The notes beneath the pieces were generated by a model. It ran no database searches and was not told the origin of the DNA. It saw only the letters and a list, made by a program, of their open reading frames with translations. From Acidimicrobiaceae bacterium (GTDB lineage: Bacteria; Actinomycetota; Acidimicrobiia; Acidimicrobiales; UBA8190): a DNA stretch of 64,000 bases. Position numbers and translations under genes: made by a program. The stretch is from assembly GCA_003151475.1 (NCBI GenBank), contig PLXQ01000065.1, positions 1 through 64,000 on the forward strand, given 5' to 3'. This document shows positions 17,376 through 25,578 of this stretch, piece after piece. How positions within the stretch are numbered: position 1 is the stretch's first letter; every line of letters begins with the position of its first letter.

Positions 17376-18368
17376 GTGAACGTTCGACGTAGTATTGTGA
17401 GGCTGACCGCGCTCACAGTCGTCGTTGCCATGCCGCTGATGGGCATGTCGGGCATCGCTTCGGCGAAGTCCGCCAAGGCGACGGCGAAGTGTGCAGCGCA
17501 CCCAACCAAGAAGAAGTGCCAGAAGGCCGGCAGTGGCGGCTCGACCGGCGGTTCAGGCGGCGCTGCGCCCCTGATCACGGTCAAGGTTGACCCGAACCCG
17601 CTGGTGGAGACGGGACAGTCCGAGGTCCACGCCGTCATCCAGGTGGAGACGAACCCGTCTTTCGCCGGGGACTCCGTGAACATCGACTCGTCGCAGCTCG
17701 AGGCCTCCTGCCGTTGGCTGAACTTCGAGAACCTGCAGAACTACAGCGACACGACCGACCCGAATGTCCAGCCCAACCGGATTGACGCTGTTCTCGACAA
17801 CGATGGCAACGCCACCGTGGTCGTTGACGGGACCGACTGTGCCCCCGGGACGAGCGTTGTCGAGGCTGACCTCGAGGTCGCTCCGTTCTACACGGCTCTT
17901 ACGACTCTGGTGGCTGCCCCGCCAGTGCCGACCGCCCAAGGTGTGACGGGCTACCCGATGGTCGGTACGTCGTCGCAAGAGGTTGAGACCGGTGACACCT
18001 CCTCGAGTGGTGACTCCAACGTCTACGCCGTGTTCTACGTGGAAGAGAACCCGGTCTACGCCGAGCAGACTGTGGAGATCAGCTCCTCGCAGCTCGAGGG
18101 TCGCTGCATCCGCGGCTGGCGCTGGGAGCCGGGTAACGCTCACGGCGTTGGTGTGGGCCCAGGCTACAGCGGTCCCGTCTACGGCACCGGTGTCAACACC
18201 GGCGACCGGGCATCGACCATTCTTGACGACGACGGCAACGCAGTGTTCGTCTTCAAGGGCACGTCGTGTGCGGCTGGGACCTCTGAGGTCATCGCCGATG
18301 TCTTGGCTGGAACTGGCGACACGTTCGTGACTCAGTTCACGGTCCAGCCGCCTGTTCCGACCATCTAG
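17376..18368 (+). CDS. Secreted two-repeat protein, paralogue B
   Basis: This 330-residue protein has the same architecture as its upstream neighbour: GTG start behind AAGGAGAG, signal peptide ending near IASAKSAKA, Lys-rich then Gly-rich linker, and two related modules with SSQLE, DDGNA and GTxCA motifs. The first module has NFENLQNYS where paralogue A has TFENLQNGG; the second differs at scattered positions. Codon choices drift at many third positions, so the duplication is not recent. Each copy has its own promoter region and terminator, allowing separate control. Confidence 0.85.
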   Translation: MNVRRSIVRLTALTVVVAMPLMGMSGIASAKSAKATAKCAAHPTKKKCQKAGSGGSTGGSGGAAPLITVKVDPNPLVETGQSEVHAVIQVETNPSFAGDSVNIDSSQLEASCRWLNFENLQNYSDTTDPNVQPNRIDAVLDNDGNATVVVDGTDCAPGTSVVEADLEVAPFYTALTTLVAAPPVPTAQGVTGYPMVGTSSQEVETGDTSSSGDSNVYAVFYVEENPVYAEQTVEISSSQLEGRCIRGWRWEPGNAHGVGVGPGYSGPVYGTGVNTGDRASTILDDDGNAVFVFKGTSCAAGTSEVIADVLAGTGDTFVTQFTVQPPVPTI

Positions 18369-18396
18369 TTCCCGACAGACAACACCCGCAGTACAC

Positions 18397-18426
18397 AGAA
18401 AGGGGGCCTTCGGGCCCCCTTTCTGC
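18397..18426 (+). terminator. Terminator after paralogue B
   Basis: A perfect 13-base-pair hairpin (CAGAAAGGGGGCC, loop TTCG, GGCCCCCTTTCTG) starts 28 bases after the stop, the same spacing as in the first paralogue. It may also serve the convergent DCC gene. Confidence 0.8.
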
Positions 18427-18445
18427 GCGCCCGCACCCAGGTACG

Positions 18446-18829
18446 TCAGATCTTGCCGGCCGGGGTGCCCCCGGGGAGCCGGTACCGGTAGCGAGCCACC
18501 AGCCGGTAACCGACAGCGGCGAACGGGCGCACGGGGGCAACGAGCAGAACCCGACCGAGCAGACCCCACCCACCGCAGGCGGCCGCCAGCGCGTGGGCCA
18601 CGGCGAGGTGGCCGCCGGACCTCTGATCGTCGTTCACCCACCAGGCGGCGCCCGCCACCTCGTCGAGCGTGAGACCCAACTCCTCGAGGCCGCCGTCACC
18701 GAGCCGCTGCCAGGCAATGGCCGTGGCTGTGGCCGGGCTCTTCCATTTGTCGGCGATCCATGTCGCCGAGCTGGTGCAGAAACCGCAGTCGCCGTCGAAG
18801 ACGAGGACGGCGGTCATGGCGGTGGGCAC
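18446..18829 (-). CDS. DCC-family thiol-disulfide oxidoreductase-like protein (DUF393)
   Basis: This 127-residue protein has the defining motif VFDGDCGFCTSS near the N-terminus (residues 9-20), with the DxxCxxC pattern of DUF393, a thioredoxin-like fold. The C-terminal part has the typical basic RYRYRLPGG. The family is thought to perform thiol-disulphide exchange, but substrates are poorly known. It lies 9 bases downstream of the DUF1990 gene and is probably co-transcribed. Met-5 is an alternative start. Confidence 0.88.
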   Translation of the reverse strand: MPTAMTAVLVFDGDCGFCTSSATWIADKWKSPATATAIAWQRLGDGGLEELGLTLDEVAGAAWWVNDDQRSGGHLAVAHALAAACGGWGLLGRVLLVAPVRPFAAVGYRLVARYRYRLPGGTPAGKI

Positions 18830-18838
18830 AGGTCCAGC

Positions 18839-19411
18839 CTACGGCGAGGAATTCTCAGTGACGTAGCGAGTGAGCGACCTGAGATACTGCCGGGTGACGC
18901 GGAGTTGGATCCGGCGGGCCACGGGGCTGCCCAGGCGGACCAGGAATTGGTCGGGCCGGGAGAACGCCGTTATCCGAAAGTCCCATCCGCTGTTCCGGCG
19001 CTCGATGACGAAGCGCTCCTCGCCGCGCTCGGGGTGTCCGGGCAGCGTGCCGTAGGCGAAGCCGAACCGGTCCTTCTCGTCGATGACGTAGACGATGCGA
19101 CAGGGGGCGACAATCTGGAGGGGGCCGAAGCGGAGAAGCAGCAGCACGGTGGCACCCTCGGTGACGGGGTCGGTGGGGAACACCCGGGTGCCGGCGCCCG
19201 GATGGGCCCGCCAGTGCTGCAGAGCTTCTCTGGCCCGTGGAAATCCGTCGGGGGCGCCGACCACCTGCTGCTCGTGGGCGTCGCGGCGGTAGCCGGCGGG
19301 CAGTTCGAGGTGTCGGGTGGCTCCCACCTCTTCGTAGGTGGGAGCCTGGTGCCGGGCCCGTTCGAGCATCTGGCCGAGAACCCCGGTGGAAAGAGGGGCA
19401 GACCGAAGCAC
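18839..19411 (-). CDS. DUF1990 family protein
   Basis: This 190-residue protein matches the DUF1990 pattern: a Trp-containing segment (REALQHWRAHPGAG), RIVYVIDEKDRFGFAYGTLPGHPERGEE split over two strands, and a C-terminal basic helix RRIQLRVTRQYLRSL. The fold resembles START/SRPBCC-like lipid-binding proteins, and no catalytic role is established. The GTG start has AGGAAA about 8 bases upstream. It heads a two-gene operon with the DCC protein. Confidence 0.85.
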   Translation of the reverse strand: MLRSAPLSTGVLGQMLERARHQAPTYEEVGATRHLELPAGYRRDAHEQQVVGAPDGFPRAREALQHWRAHPGAGTRVFPTDPVTEGATVLLLLRFGPLQIVAPCRIVYVIDEKDRFGFAYGTLPGHPERGEERFVIERRNSGWDFRITAFSRPDQFLVRLGSPVARRIQLRVTRQYLRSLTRYVTENSSP

Positions 19412-19692
19412 AGGGTTTTCCTACCAGACTGGTGACGTGCGCTTCTCTGACAGCCTCGTGTCTCATGATGCGCACGGCGTGATGCAACGCCTGAGCAACG
19501 GCGTCTGCCGCCGAGCCTTCTCGTCCCCCGACGCTCTGGCCTATGAGATGACCATCGCTCCGGCACTGGCCCGGGTGGACCCTCCGACGATCACGATGAT
19601 CGGGGATCTCTCTCCTTCCTGGTGGCCGTCACCACCGGTCGCTGAAGCGGCCGCGACCGTTTGGTGTCACCCGGATTGATCTCTGCCGCCGC

Positions 19693-20706
19693 CTACGGGC
19701 GGACGATGACTTTTCCCGCATCGGGCTCGCGCTCGAGTCGGGCGAAGCGATCCGGGAGCTCTTCGAGGGTGATGATCTCGGTCACCATCGACCGGGCATC
19801 GAGGCGATGGGAGTCGAGCGCGTCGAGGGTATCGATGAAGTCCTCGCGGCCGTAGTAGATGGCGAAGCGAAGGTCGAGTTCCTTGGACAGTGCCCAGAAG
19901 GGGAAGATCTCGTCGTTCTGCGGACAGATCCCGACGACAACGATGCGCCCTTCGATCGCTGCTATCTCGATCGCCTGTTCAATGAGGCCGGGCCTTCCGC
20001 TGCACTCGAAGATCACACTCGGGCCGCCACCGGTGGCTTCGGCGATGCCGGCGGCGACCGGAACGCTGGTCGGGTCGAACACCGCCGTGGCTCCCAGGCC
20101 GAGCGCCAGATCCCGCCGCAGCGCCGACGGTTCGCTCACCACCACCACTTCGACCCCGATGGCCACAGCCCAGGCCACTGCGGCCAGACCGATCGGACCG
20201 GCACCGAGTACGGCAACCCGGTCGGCCGCCGTGACCTGTCCTCGTCGGAACGCTCGCCGGACAACGGCCAGGGGTTCGACGAGGGGCTGTTCGTCGGCCC
20301 CGATTGTCCCCGGCAGCTTGAAGAGCTCGTCACCCCGGACGGTCACGAATTCGGCGAATCCGCCGGGGCGCTCCAGTCCAATGAGTTGGAATTGCGCGCA
20401 GTGATCGGCCCGGCCGCTGCGGCAGTAGGCGCACGATCCGCAGCCTCCGAATGGTCGGGCCACCACCGGCGTCCCGTCGGGCCATCGTGCGGCGTCGACA
20501 CCGGCGCCGACACCGGCGACCACACCGGCGATCTCGTGGCCCAGGACGGCGCCCGGAGCGGCCAGTTGGCTGGCCAGGTGCAGATCGCTCCCGCAGATCC
20601 CACAGCCGGTGATGCGAAGCAGCGCCTCCCCGGGCCCGGGCACCGGCGTGGGTACCTCGGCCATCTCGAGCCGGGGCCGCTCATCGGTGAGGACAGCGGC
20701 TCGCAC
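19693..20706 (-). CDS. Zinc-dependent alcohol dehydrogenase (MDR superfamily)
   Basis: This 337-residue protein has catalytic zinc ligands in GCGICGSDLH (about residue 37) and GHE, and the structural-zinc cluster CGSCAYCRSGRADHC (about residues 88-102). The Rossmann motif is LGAGPIGLAAV (about residue 167). It should oxidise an alcohol or polyol with NAD(P). A cupin dioxygenase-like gene lies 4 bases upstream in the same operon, suggesting that the two act on the same aromatic or hydroxyketone substrate. Confidence 0.92.
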   Translation of the reverse strand: MRAAVLTDERPRLEMAEVPTPVPGPGEALLRITGCGICGSDLHLASQLAAPGAVLGHEIAGVVAGVGAGVDAARWPDGTPVVARPFGGCGSCAYCRSGRADHCAQFQLIGLERPGGFAEFVTVRGDELFKLPGTIGADEQPLVEPLAVVRRAFRRGQVTAADRVAVLGAGPIGLAAVAWAVAIGVEVVVVSEPSALRRDLALGLGATAVFDPTSVPVAAGIAEATGGGPSVIFECSGRPGLIEQAIEIAAIEGRIVVVGICPQNDEIFPFWALSKELDLRFAIYYGREDFIDTLDALDSHRLDARSMVTEIITLEELPDRFARLEREPDAGKVIVRP

Positions 20707-20710
20707 GACG

Positions 20711-21190
20711 TCAGCTCCCGATGACGACGACCGGCGGATCCGTCATGCCGTGTTGCTCGGCGCAGGCGGCCCGGTAGAAGGGCAGGATCCCGTGCGCGTC
20801 GATCACCAGCTCGACATTTCCGTCGGCGTCGAGGTTCAGATTGGCGCCGTGAATGGCGAACCACACGTCTGTCACTCCGTCGTTACTGGCCGGGACATGG
20901 AGGGTGTGGACCGAACCAGCAGGTTCATAGAGGTAGGAACCTGCGGTGTTCACGACGTCGGGGTACTCCTTGTAGAACCAAGAGCCCTTCTGGGTGAAAG
21001 CCAGGACATGCCCGGTGTGCTTATGCGTCTGGATGGTGGTGTCAGGAGGAAAGTGATTGCGGATGATCCATACCCCGTTGGCCAGATCGACCTGGAGCAG
21101 CTGGAGCGTGCCGCCGTCACCGATGTCGACGAACGGCAGTTCTTCCTCGCCCCGGTGGATGGCGGTGGGCGGGAGATCAGTGATGGTCAT
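20711..21190 (-). CDS. Cupin protein, 2,4'-dihydroxyacetophenone dioxygenase-like
   Basis: This 159-residue protein has a single cupin barrel with metal ligands HKHTGH (about residues 55-60) and a second His in GSVHTLHVP. The context GSWFYKEYPDVV and YLYEPAGSVHTL is that of the 2,4'-dihydroxyacetophenone dioxygenase family, Fe(II) enzymes that cleave side-chain C-C bonds. The ATG at 21190 has GGAGG seven bases upstream. It precedes the alcohol dehydrogenase gene by 4 bases. The exact substrate is not deducible. Confidence 0.83.
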   Translation of the reverse strand: MTITDLPPTAIHRGEEELPFVDIGDGGTLQLLQVDLANGVWIIRNHFPPDTTIQTHKHTGHVLAFTQKGSWFYKEYPDVVNTAGSYLYEPAGSVHTLHVPASNDGVTDVWFAIHGANLNLDADGNVELVIDAHGILPFYRAACAEQHGMTDPPVVVIGS

Positions 21191-21329
21191 GGCGATTCCT
21201 CCGGTTGACGACGACAACGGGGGCCGTTGCCTAACCTTACCGAGTACCTCGATGCCCCACCGGGTGCTCCCGCCGGGAAGACGTGGAGAGGGTCGAGAGC
21301 GTGCGCCGCAATGGCGATCACGTGACCGA

Positions 21330-21547
21330 ATGTCGACGGCCAACGTCCTGGCATTTGCCGCCGCCGCCTTCGTGATAATCGCCATCCCGGTTCGAGCGTC
21401 ATGTTCGTCATCGGCTGAGCCCTGGCGTACGGCCGACGGGCCGCCGTGGCCAGTGTCATCGGGAACACGGTGGGGGAATACGTTCAGGTGATCGTGGCTG
21501 TCGTCGCTGTCAGAGTTCGCCTCGCTCTGTCGGGGCGACGGGACTAA
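21330..21547 (+). pseudogene. Decayed LysE/RhtB-family exporter gene fragment
   Basis: The frame from ATG 21330 reads MSTANVLAFAAAAFVIIAIP, the N-terminus expected of a LysE/RhtB amino-acid exporter. At about 21389 one base has been lost from the codons for the conserved GP pair. In the next frame the family continues as SSVMFVIG, then a TGA (21416-21418) where Arg is expected, then ALAYGRRAAVASVIGNTVGE and YVQVIVVAV. Homology fades at about 21515 and the frame stops at 21545, where the oppositely oriented methyltransferase gene begins. The remaining two thirds of the gene are missing. It has a frameshift, a nonsense codon and a truncation, so it is a pseudogene and not a single sequencing error. 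Confidence 0.8.
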
Positions 21548-22128
21548 CGCCGGTGGACCGAAACGCCGTAGTCAGCGCCGGGGGCGAAGGGCGTGCGGTC
21601 CCAGGCCGCCCATCGCTCCACCAGATCGAGCCCCGCGCCGGCGGCCAGTTCGTCGTAAGCCTCGAGGGTGAGGCGGCCAGGGCCGATGGAGAAGCCGGCA
21701 ATCAGAAGGCCGCCGTCCTCGAGATGGCGCCCCATATTGGCCAGCACCGTGCCTTCGGTGCCGGGCGTCACGAAGATCATGACGTTCCCGGCCATGACCA
21801 CTCCCTCGAAAGTGCGCCCGACGTCGACCTCGGCCAGGTCCGCCTGGACCCACCGGATGAGGGACGATTTGCCCCGGGCCACACCGAGCATGGCCGCATC
21901 GAGGTCGACACCGACGACGTCGTGTCCCCGCCGCGACAACTCCAGCGCCACCCGGCCCGTTCCGCACCCGGCGTCCAGCACCGAGCGCAGCCCGAGCGAC
22001 GCCACAAGATCGGCCTCACCATGGACGTCGTGGCCTTCGGCGGCCAGCCGGGCGAAGCGGTCGTCGTAGGCCTCACCCCGAGGGGCGTCGGCATCGAGCC
22101 ATGGGTTTGGGCCGTGGTCACGTTCCAC
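21544..22128 (-). CDS. Class I SAM-dependent methyltransferase
   Basis: This 194-residue protein has motif I VLDAGCGTGRVALEL (about residues 50-64), an acidic strand VVGVDLD, and the motif II/III region EGVVMAGNVMIFV. It is a soluble small-molecule methyltransferase of unknown substrate. Its stop abuts the end of the LysE remnant on the other strand, suggesting that a deletion brought the two together. Confidence 0.87.
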   Translation of the reverse strand: MERDHGPNPWLDADAPRGEAYDDRFARLAAEGHDVHGEADLVASLGLRSVLDAGCGTGRVALELSRRGHDVVGVDLDAAMLGVARGKSSLIRWVQADLAEVDVGRTFEGVVMAGNVMIFVTPGTEGTVLANMGRHLEDGGLLIAGFSIGPGRLTLEAYDELAAGAGLDLVERWAAWDRTPFAPGADYGVSVHRR

Positions 22129-22283
22129 GGCTCAGGAGCCTATGGAACCGGCGACCTTCCCACACCCTGCGGGGCCGGCCAACCGCGCAAGGCCGCCGCT
22201 TGAACGGCCCCCGGGAGGTGCAACTCACAGGGATTCTTCAGGTTCGATTCGTACCATCCACCCCGGTGGGGGGGAGGATGATC

Positions 22284-22511
22284 GTGAACGAACACGGTGA
22301 GCGGGTACGAGCACTGGCTTTTCACGGCCGTCGCATCTGGCGGTGGGCGGCGTTCGACCCACCGCTGCGAAATCCGGGGCAGAGTGGTTGCTGTACCCGA
22401 CATGTCTTGTGCCTCTCCTGCGGTGGTCCCCTGGGGACGACCAACGACCCCGTCGACGCGCTCCTCATCGCCTGGCGGCACGGCCGGAAGGTGCGGACCC
22501 GCCGTTCGTAG
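22284..22511 (+). CDS. Small putative CxxC protein
   Basis: A 75-codon frame starts at GTG 22284 with GGGGAGG about 6 bases upstream and shows G/C-ending codon bias like its neighbours. The centre has a Cys cluster (CCTRHVLCLSCGGPLG) able to bind zinc. The ends are basic, Arg-rich. I do not recognise a family. Elsewhere in 22129-22574 I see no other gene. The DUF2079 gene starts 63 bases downstream. Confidence 0.4.
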   Translation: MNEHGERVRALAFHGRRIWRWAAFDPPLRNPGQSGCCTRHVLCLSCGGPLGTTNDPVDALLIAWRHGRKVRTRRS

Positions 22512-22574
22512 CGAGATCCGCCCGGCGATCGTCCCCTGCGTGGCGGGCGTCCCCGGGCCCCGCCCAAGTGGACA

Positions 22575-24161
22575 GTGGTGACGAGACCGAGCGTCCTCCG
22601 GCGGCTGTCGCGACCGGATCTGTTCTGGACGATCTGCACCAGCGCTCTCATCGTCCAGCTGGTGGTGCTGATCACGTACAGCTGGTACCTCTACCGGCGC
22701 TTCGACCTGTTGGAGGACTTTGCCCACAACGCCCAAGCCTGGTATCTGATCGCTCACGGCCACGTCTCGCCTCTCGACACCATCAGGCTCCCCACCACGC
22801 CGTTCCTGCGCGATCACTTCGATCTTGTGATGTGGCCGCTCAGTCTTTTGCACTTCATCTCTGGATCTCCGTTCTCCTTATTGGTGGTCCAGGACGTCGC
22901 CATCGTGGTAGCCGAGCTGATCACCATGCGGTGGATCTGGTCGCTCCTCGGCGTGCGCCTCGATCGCCATCGGACGGCAGCGGCCTTCCTGGCCCTTGTC
23001 GTGCTCATGGCGAACGCCTGGTGGTACGAGACGGTGTCCTTCGATGTCCACCTGACTCCCCTCGGTCTTCCCCTGCTTGTCGCTGTGGGCTACTGCCTGT
23101 CACGAGGTTGGTGGGTCCGCGCCGGCGTGGCTGCCGCCGCCTGCGCGCTGTTCGGCGCAGTGGTGACGGAGCTTCTGCTGTTCGTCGGAATCGGCAGTCT
23201 CATCACGCTGGCCGTCCGTCGTCCTGCGAGCCGGCGCGGGATAATGACGGCGCTCGCCATCAGCGCGGCGGCGGCGGCCTGGGTCCTCGGTGTCACCGGG
23301 GCGGGAGCGAATCAAGCGAGCAATCTGGCCAGCCAGTATTCGTACCTTGTGTCGGACAACGGGCATGCCGGGACGTTCGCGTTGCTGAGCGGCATCTTCC
23401 ATCACCCCGTCCGTGCCCTGCACATGATCGGGCACCGGGCGCATGCCATGGTCCGTCCTCTCATCACATCAGGATTGGCGGGAATCCTGTCTCCGATCGG
23501 ACTGCTGGTGGCGGTGAGCACCCTGATCCCAGCCGCCCTGGCCATAAGTCCGTCTTTCAGTAGCGTCAACGATTCATTCCAGACCCTTCCGGTGGTGCCC
23601 TTCCTTCTCGTGGGCGACGCCATCGTGCTTCTGCGACTGGGAGAGTGGGCCTCGAGATCGAGATCGAGATCGAGATCGAGGTCGAGGTCTCCCGGCTCAG
23701 AGGCGGTTGCCCGCCGGCGTCTGAACCGCAGCGCCCTCATCTGGGGAATGGCCTGTCTCCTGGCCGCCGCCGCTGTGGTGCAGGACGAACGGCTCGTTAT
23801 CCATCTCCGCCAGACGTGGTGGACGGTCTCCCCGTCGGCGGCGGTCGCACTTCACACCGGTCTGGACAAGGCACCGGCGTCGGCGGAGGTCATCTCCTCC
23901 AACGGCGTCATCGGCCGCTTCTCCCAACGCCGCTACGCCTATCCCCTGCAGTTGTCACCCCAGACCGTGCCGGTGAAGGCGACCCATGTCATCCTCGTCA
24001 TTGCCAGCGCCGGGAATGAAGCGCTCACCACAACACAGGTGGCCGCCGACGTTCGCTTCGCCCGCAACCAACTCCATGCCCGAGAGGTTTCACACGCCGA
24101 AGGGGTGACAACTTTCCAGTGGAATGCTCCTTCGGGCCAGAGAAACGTCACGTTTCCGTAA
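22575..24161 (+). CDS. DUF2079 integral membrane protein
   Basis: This protein of about 528 residues has around ten hydrophobic helices. Early segments ITYSWYLYRRFDLLEDFAHNAQAWY and WWYETVSFDVHLTPLGLPLL match DUF2079, membrane proteins resembling glycosyltransferase-C-fold mannosyltransferases but without assigned activity. The start is GTG at 22575 or the adjacent GTG at 22578. A loop near residue 365 contains six RS dipeptides encoded by a hexanucleotide repeat (23652-23687). The C-terminal 130 residues are a soluble domain, presumably extracytoplasmic. Confidence 0.82.
   Translation: MVTRPSVLRRLSRPDLFWTICTSALIVQLVVLITYSWYLYRRFDLLEDFAHNAQAWYLIAHGHVSPLDTIRLPTTPFLRDHFDLVMWPLSLLHFISGSPFSLLVVQDVAIVVAELITMRWIWSLLGVRLDRHRTAAAFLALVVLMANAWWYETVSFDVHLTPLGLPLLVAVGYCLSRGWWVRAGVAAAACALFGAVVTELLLFVGIGSLITLAVRRPASRRGIMTALAISAAAAAWVLGVTGAGANQASNLASQYSYLVSDNGHAGTFALLSGIFHHPVRALHMIGHRAHAMVRPLITSGLAGILSPIGLLVAVSTLIPAALAISPSFSSVNDSFQTLPVVPFLLVGDAIVLLRLGEWASRSRSRSRSRSRSPGSEAVARRRLNRSALIWGMACLLAAAAVVQDERLVIHLRQTWWTVSPSAAVALHTGLDKAPASAEVISSNGVIGRFSQRRYAYPLQLSPQTVPVKATHVILVIASAGNEALTTTQVAADVRFARNQLHAREVSHAEGVTTFQWNAPSGQRNVTFP
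23652..23687. repeat. Hexanucleotide repeat encoding an Arg-Ser tract
   Basis: Six copies of TCGAGA/TCGAGG in a row lie within the DUF2079 gene. Copy-number change would alter the number of RS dipeptides in a membrane-protein loop without breaking the frame. Confidence 0.9.
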
Positions 24162-24378
24162 TGTCGACAAGGACAGTGTCCATTTAACGTTTCGCTTGTC
24201 CCCGCAATGAGTGCGAGAAGCGCCGGGAAAAATGGCCCAACGTGGCGGTGGTCGACCCTAAGAATGCCCCGATGCGATGTATGATTCGGGGACACGTTGA
24301 GCGGTCTGGGCATCGAGTCCTGTGGGGGGGAGCGCTTGCACAATGCAGTGCGCTTAGAAACGCGCTCCCGGAGAGACG

Positions 24379-25347
24379 GTGCCCACCGACCAGCTAACCC
24401 ATCCCCACCCGCTCGCCCTCTCCTGCCCCCTCGCCGCCTCTGATCCCTGCCAGGGCCCGGGCGCAGAGCCGGCGGCGGTTCTGCCCAGCCAAAAGCTCGT
24501 CACCGTCGCCATCGTGGCGGGCCCGGCCGTGGCCCTGGCCATTGCCGTTCCGTTGTTATGGGGTCATGCCGTCAATCTGACCGACATCCTCATGGGGATC
24601 GCGCTGTACGTCGTGACCGGTTTCGGTCTAACGATCGGGTTTCACCGACTCTTCACCCACAACAGCTTCAAGGCGGGAAGGGTCCTCAAGTGCGCGCTGG
24701 CGGTCGTCGGATCCATGGGAGTTGAGGGATCGGTGACGAGCTGGGTTGCCACCCACCGGCGCCATCACATGTACAGCGATCAGGCCGGGGATCCTCACTC
24801 CCCGCACCGATACGGCCAGAGCGGTCTTCCCCTCTTACGCGGACTCGTCTTCTCCCATGTCGGGTGGTTGTTCGTCTCCGACGCGTCGAGTGCCGAACGC
24901 TACGCCCCGGACATGCTCCGGGACCGTGACCTGCAGCGGATCGGCCGGCTCTTCCCCGTGCTGGCGGTGGCATCTCTCGCCATCCCGTTCGTCATCGGCT
25001 ACGCACTGGCCGGCACTTTGACAGGAGCCATCACCGCTCTTGTCTGGGCTGGACTTGTACGGATGGCGGTACTGCACCACGTGACGTGGAGCGTGAATTC
25101 GCTCTGTCATACGTTTGGCCGCCGAACGGAGGAGACCTCGGACAAGAGCACCAACCTGTGGCCGTTGGCCATCATCTCTTTCGGCGAGAGCTGGCACAAC
25201 GTCCATCACGCCCATCCCTCATGGGCCCGCCACGGTGCCGAGCCGGGCATGATCGACCCGTCCGCACTGCTCATCCGCGCCTTCGAACGCCTGGGTTGGG
25301 CCGCCAAGGTCCGGTGGCCCGTCGAGCAGATGGCGGCATCTCTGTGA
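24379..25347 (+). CDS. Membrane fatty-acid desaturase (stearoyl-CoA 9-desaturase type)
   Basis: This 322-residue protein has all three histidine boxes: HRLFTH (about residue 95), HRRHH (about 130) and HNVHH (about 275). These bind the di-iron centre of acyl-CoA/lipid desaturases. Four transmembrane helices are likely. It should introduce a cis double bond, probably at delta-9, into membrane acyl chains. The GTG start has GGAGAG a few bases upstream. The 217-base upstream region contains a TATGAT box (24280-24285) and a small hairpin near 24332-24354, but no confident regulatory element. Confidence 0.92.
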   Translation: MPTDQLTHPHPLALSCPLAASDPCQGPGAEPAAVLPSQKLVTVAIVAGPAVALAIAVPLLWGHAVNLTDILMGIALYVVTGFGLTIGFHRLFTHNSFKAGRVLKCALAVVGSMGVEGSVTSWVATHRRHHMYSDQAGDPHSPHRYGQSGLPLLRGLVFSHVGWLFVSDASSAERYAPDMLRDRDLQRIGRLFPVLAVASLAIPFVIGYALAGTLTGAITALVWAGLVRMAVLHHVTWSVNSLCHTFGRRTEETSDKSTNLWPLAIISFGESWHNVHHAHPSWARHGAEPGMIDPSALLIRAFERLGWAAKVRWPVEQMAASL

Positions 25348-25578
25348 CCTGAGATCCCCGTCTGACAACGGGAGCACAACGACGGCCGAGATCAATGGCG
25401 CCCACGTCGTGTCGCAGCTGAGCGGAGTGTCGCGGCGCGCATGACCGCGAAGATTTGATTGGCGGTTGGGCCGCCGGTGGGGATGGCCCGGCACAATCGG
25501 TCATGACCGCGGCAGCGTCTGTCGCGCACGCTTTCGGCAAGGTGCCGAGGCGATACCGCGGTCCGCTCTGGGGGGAAC

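Noticed and set aside
19437-19679. 81-codon plus-strand frame between DUF1990 and alcohol dehydrogenase genes
   Set aside because: A GTG start exists but there is no ribosome-binding site, no family resemblance and weak codon bias; left as intergenic.
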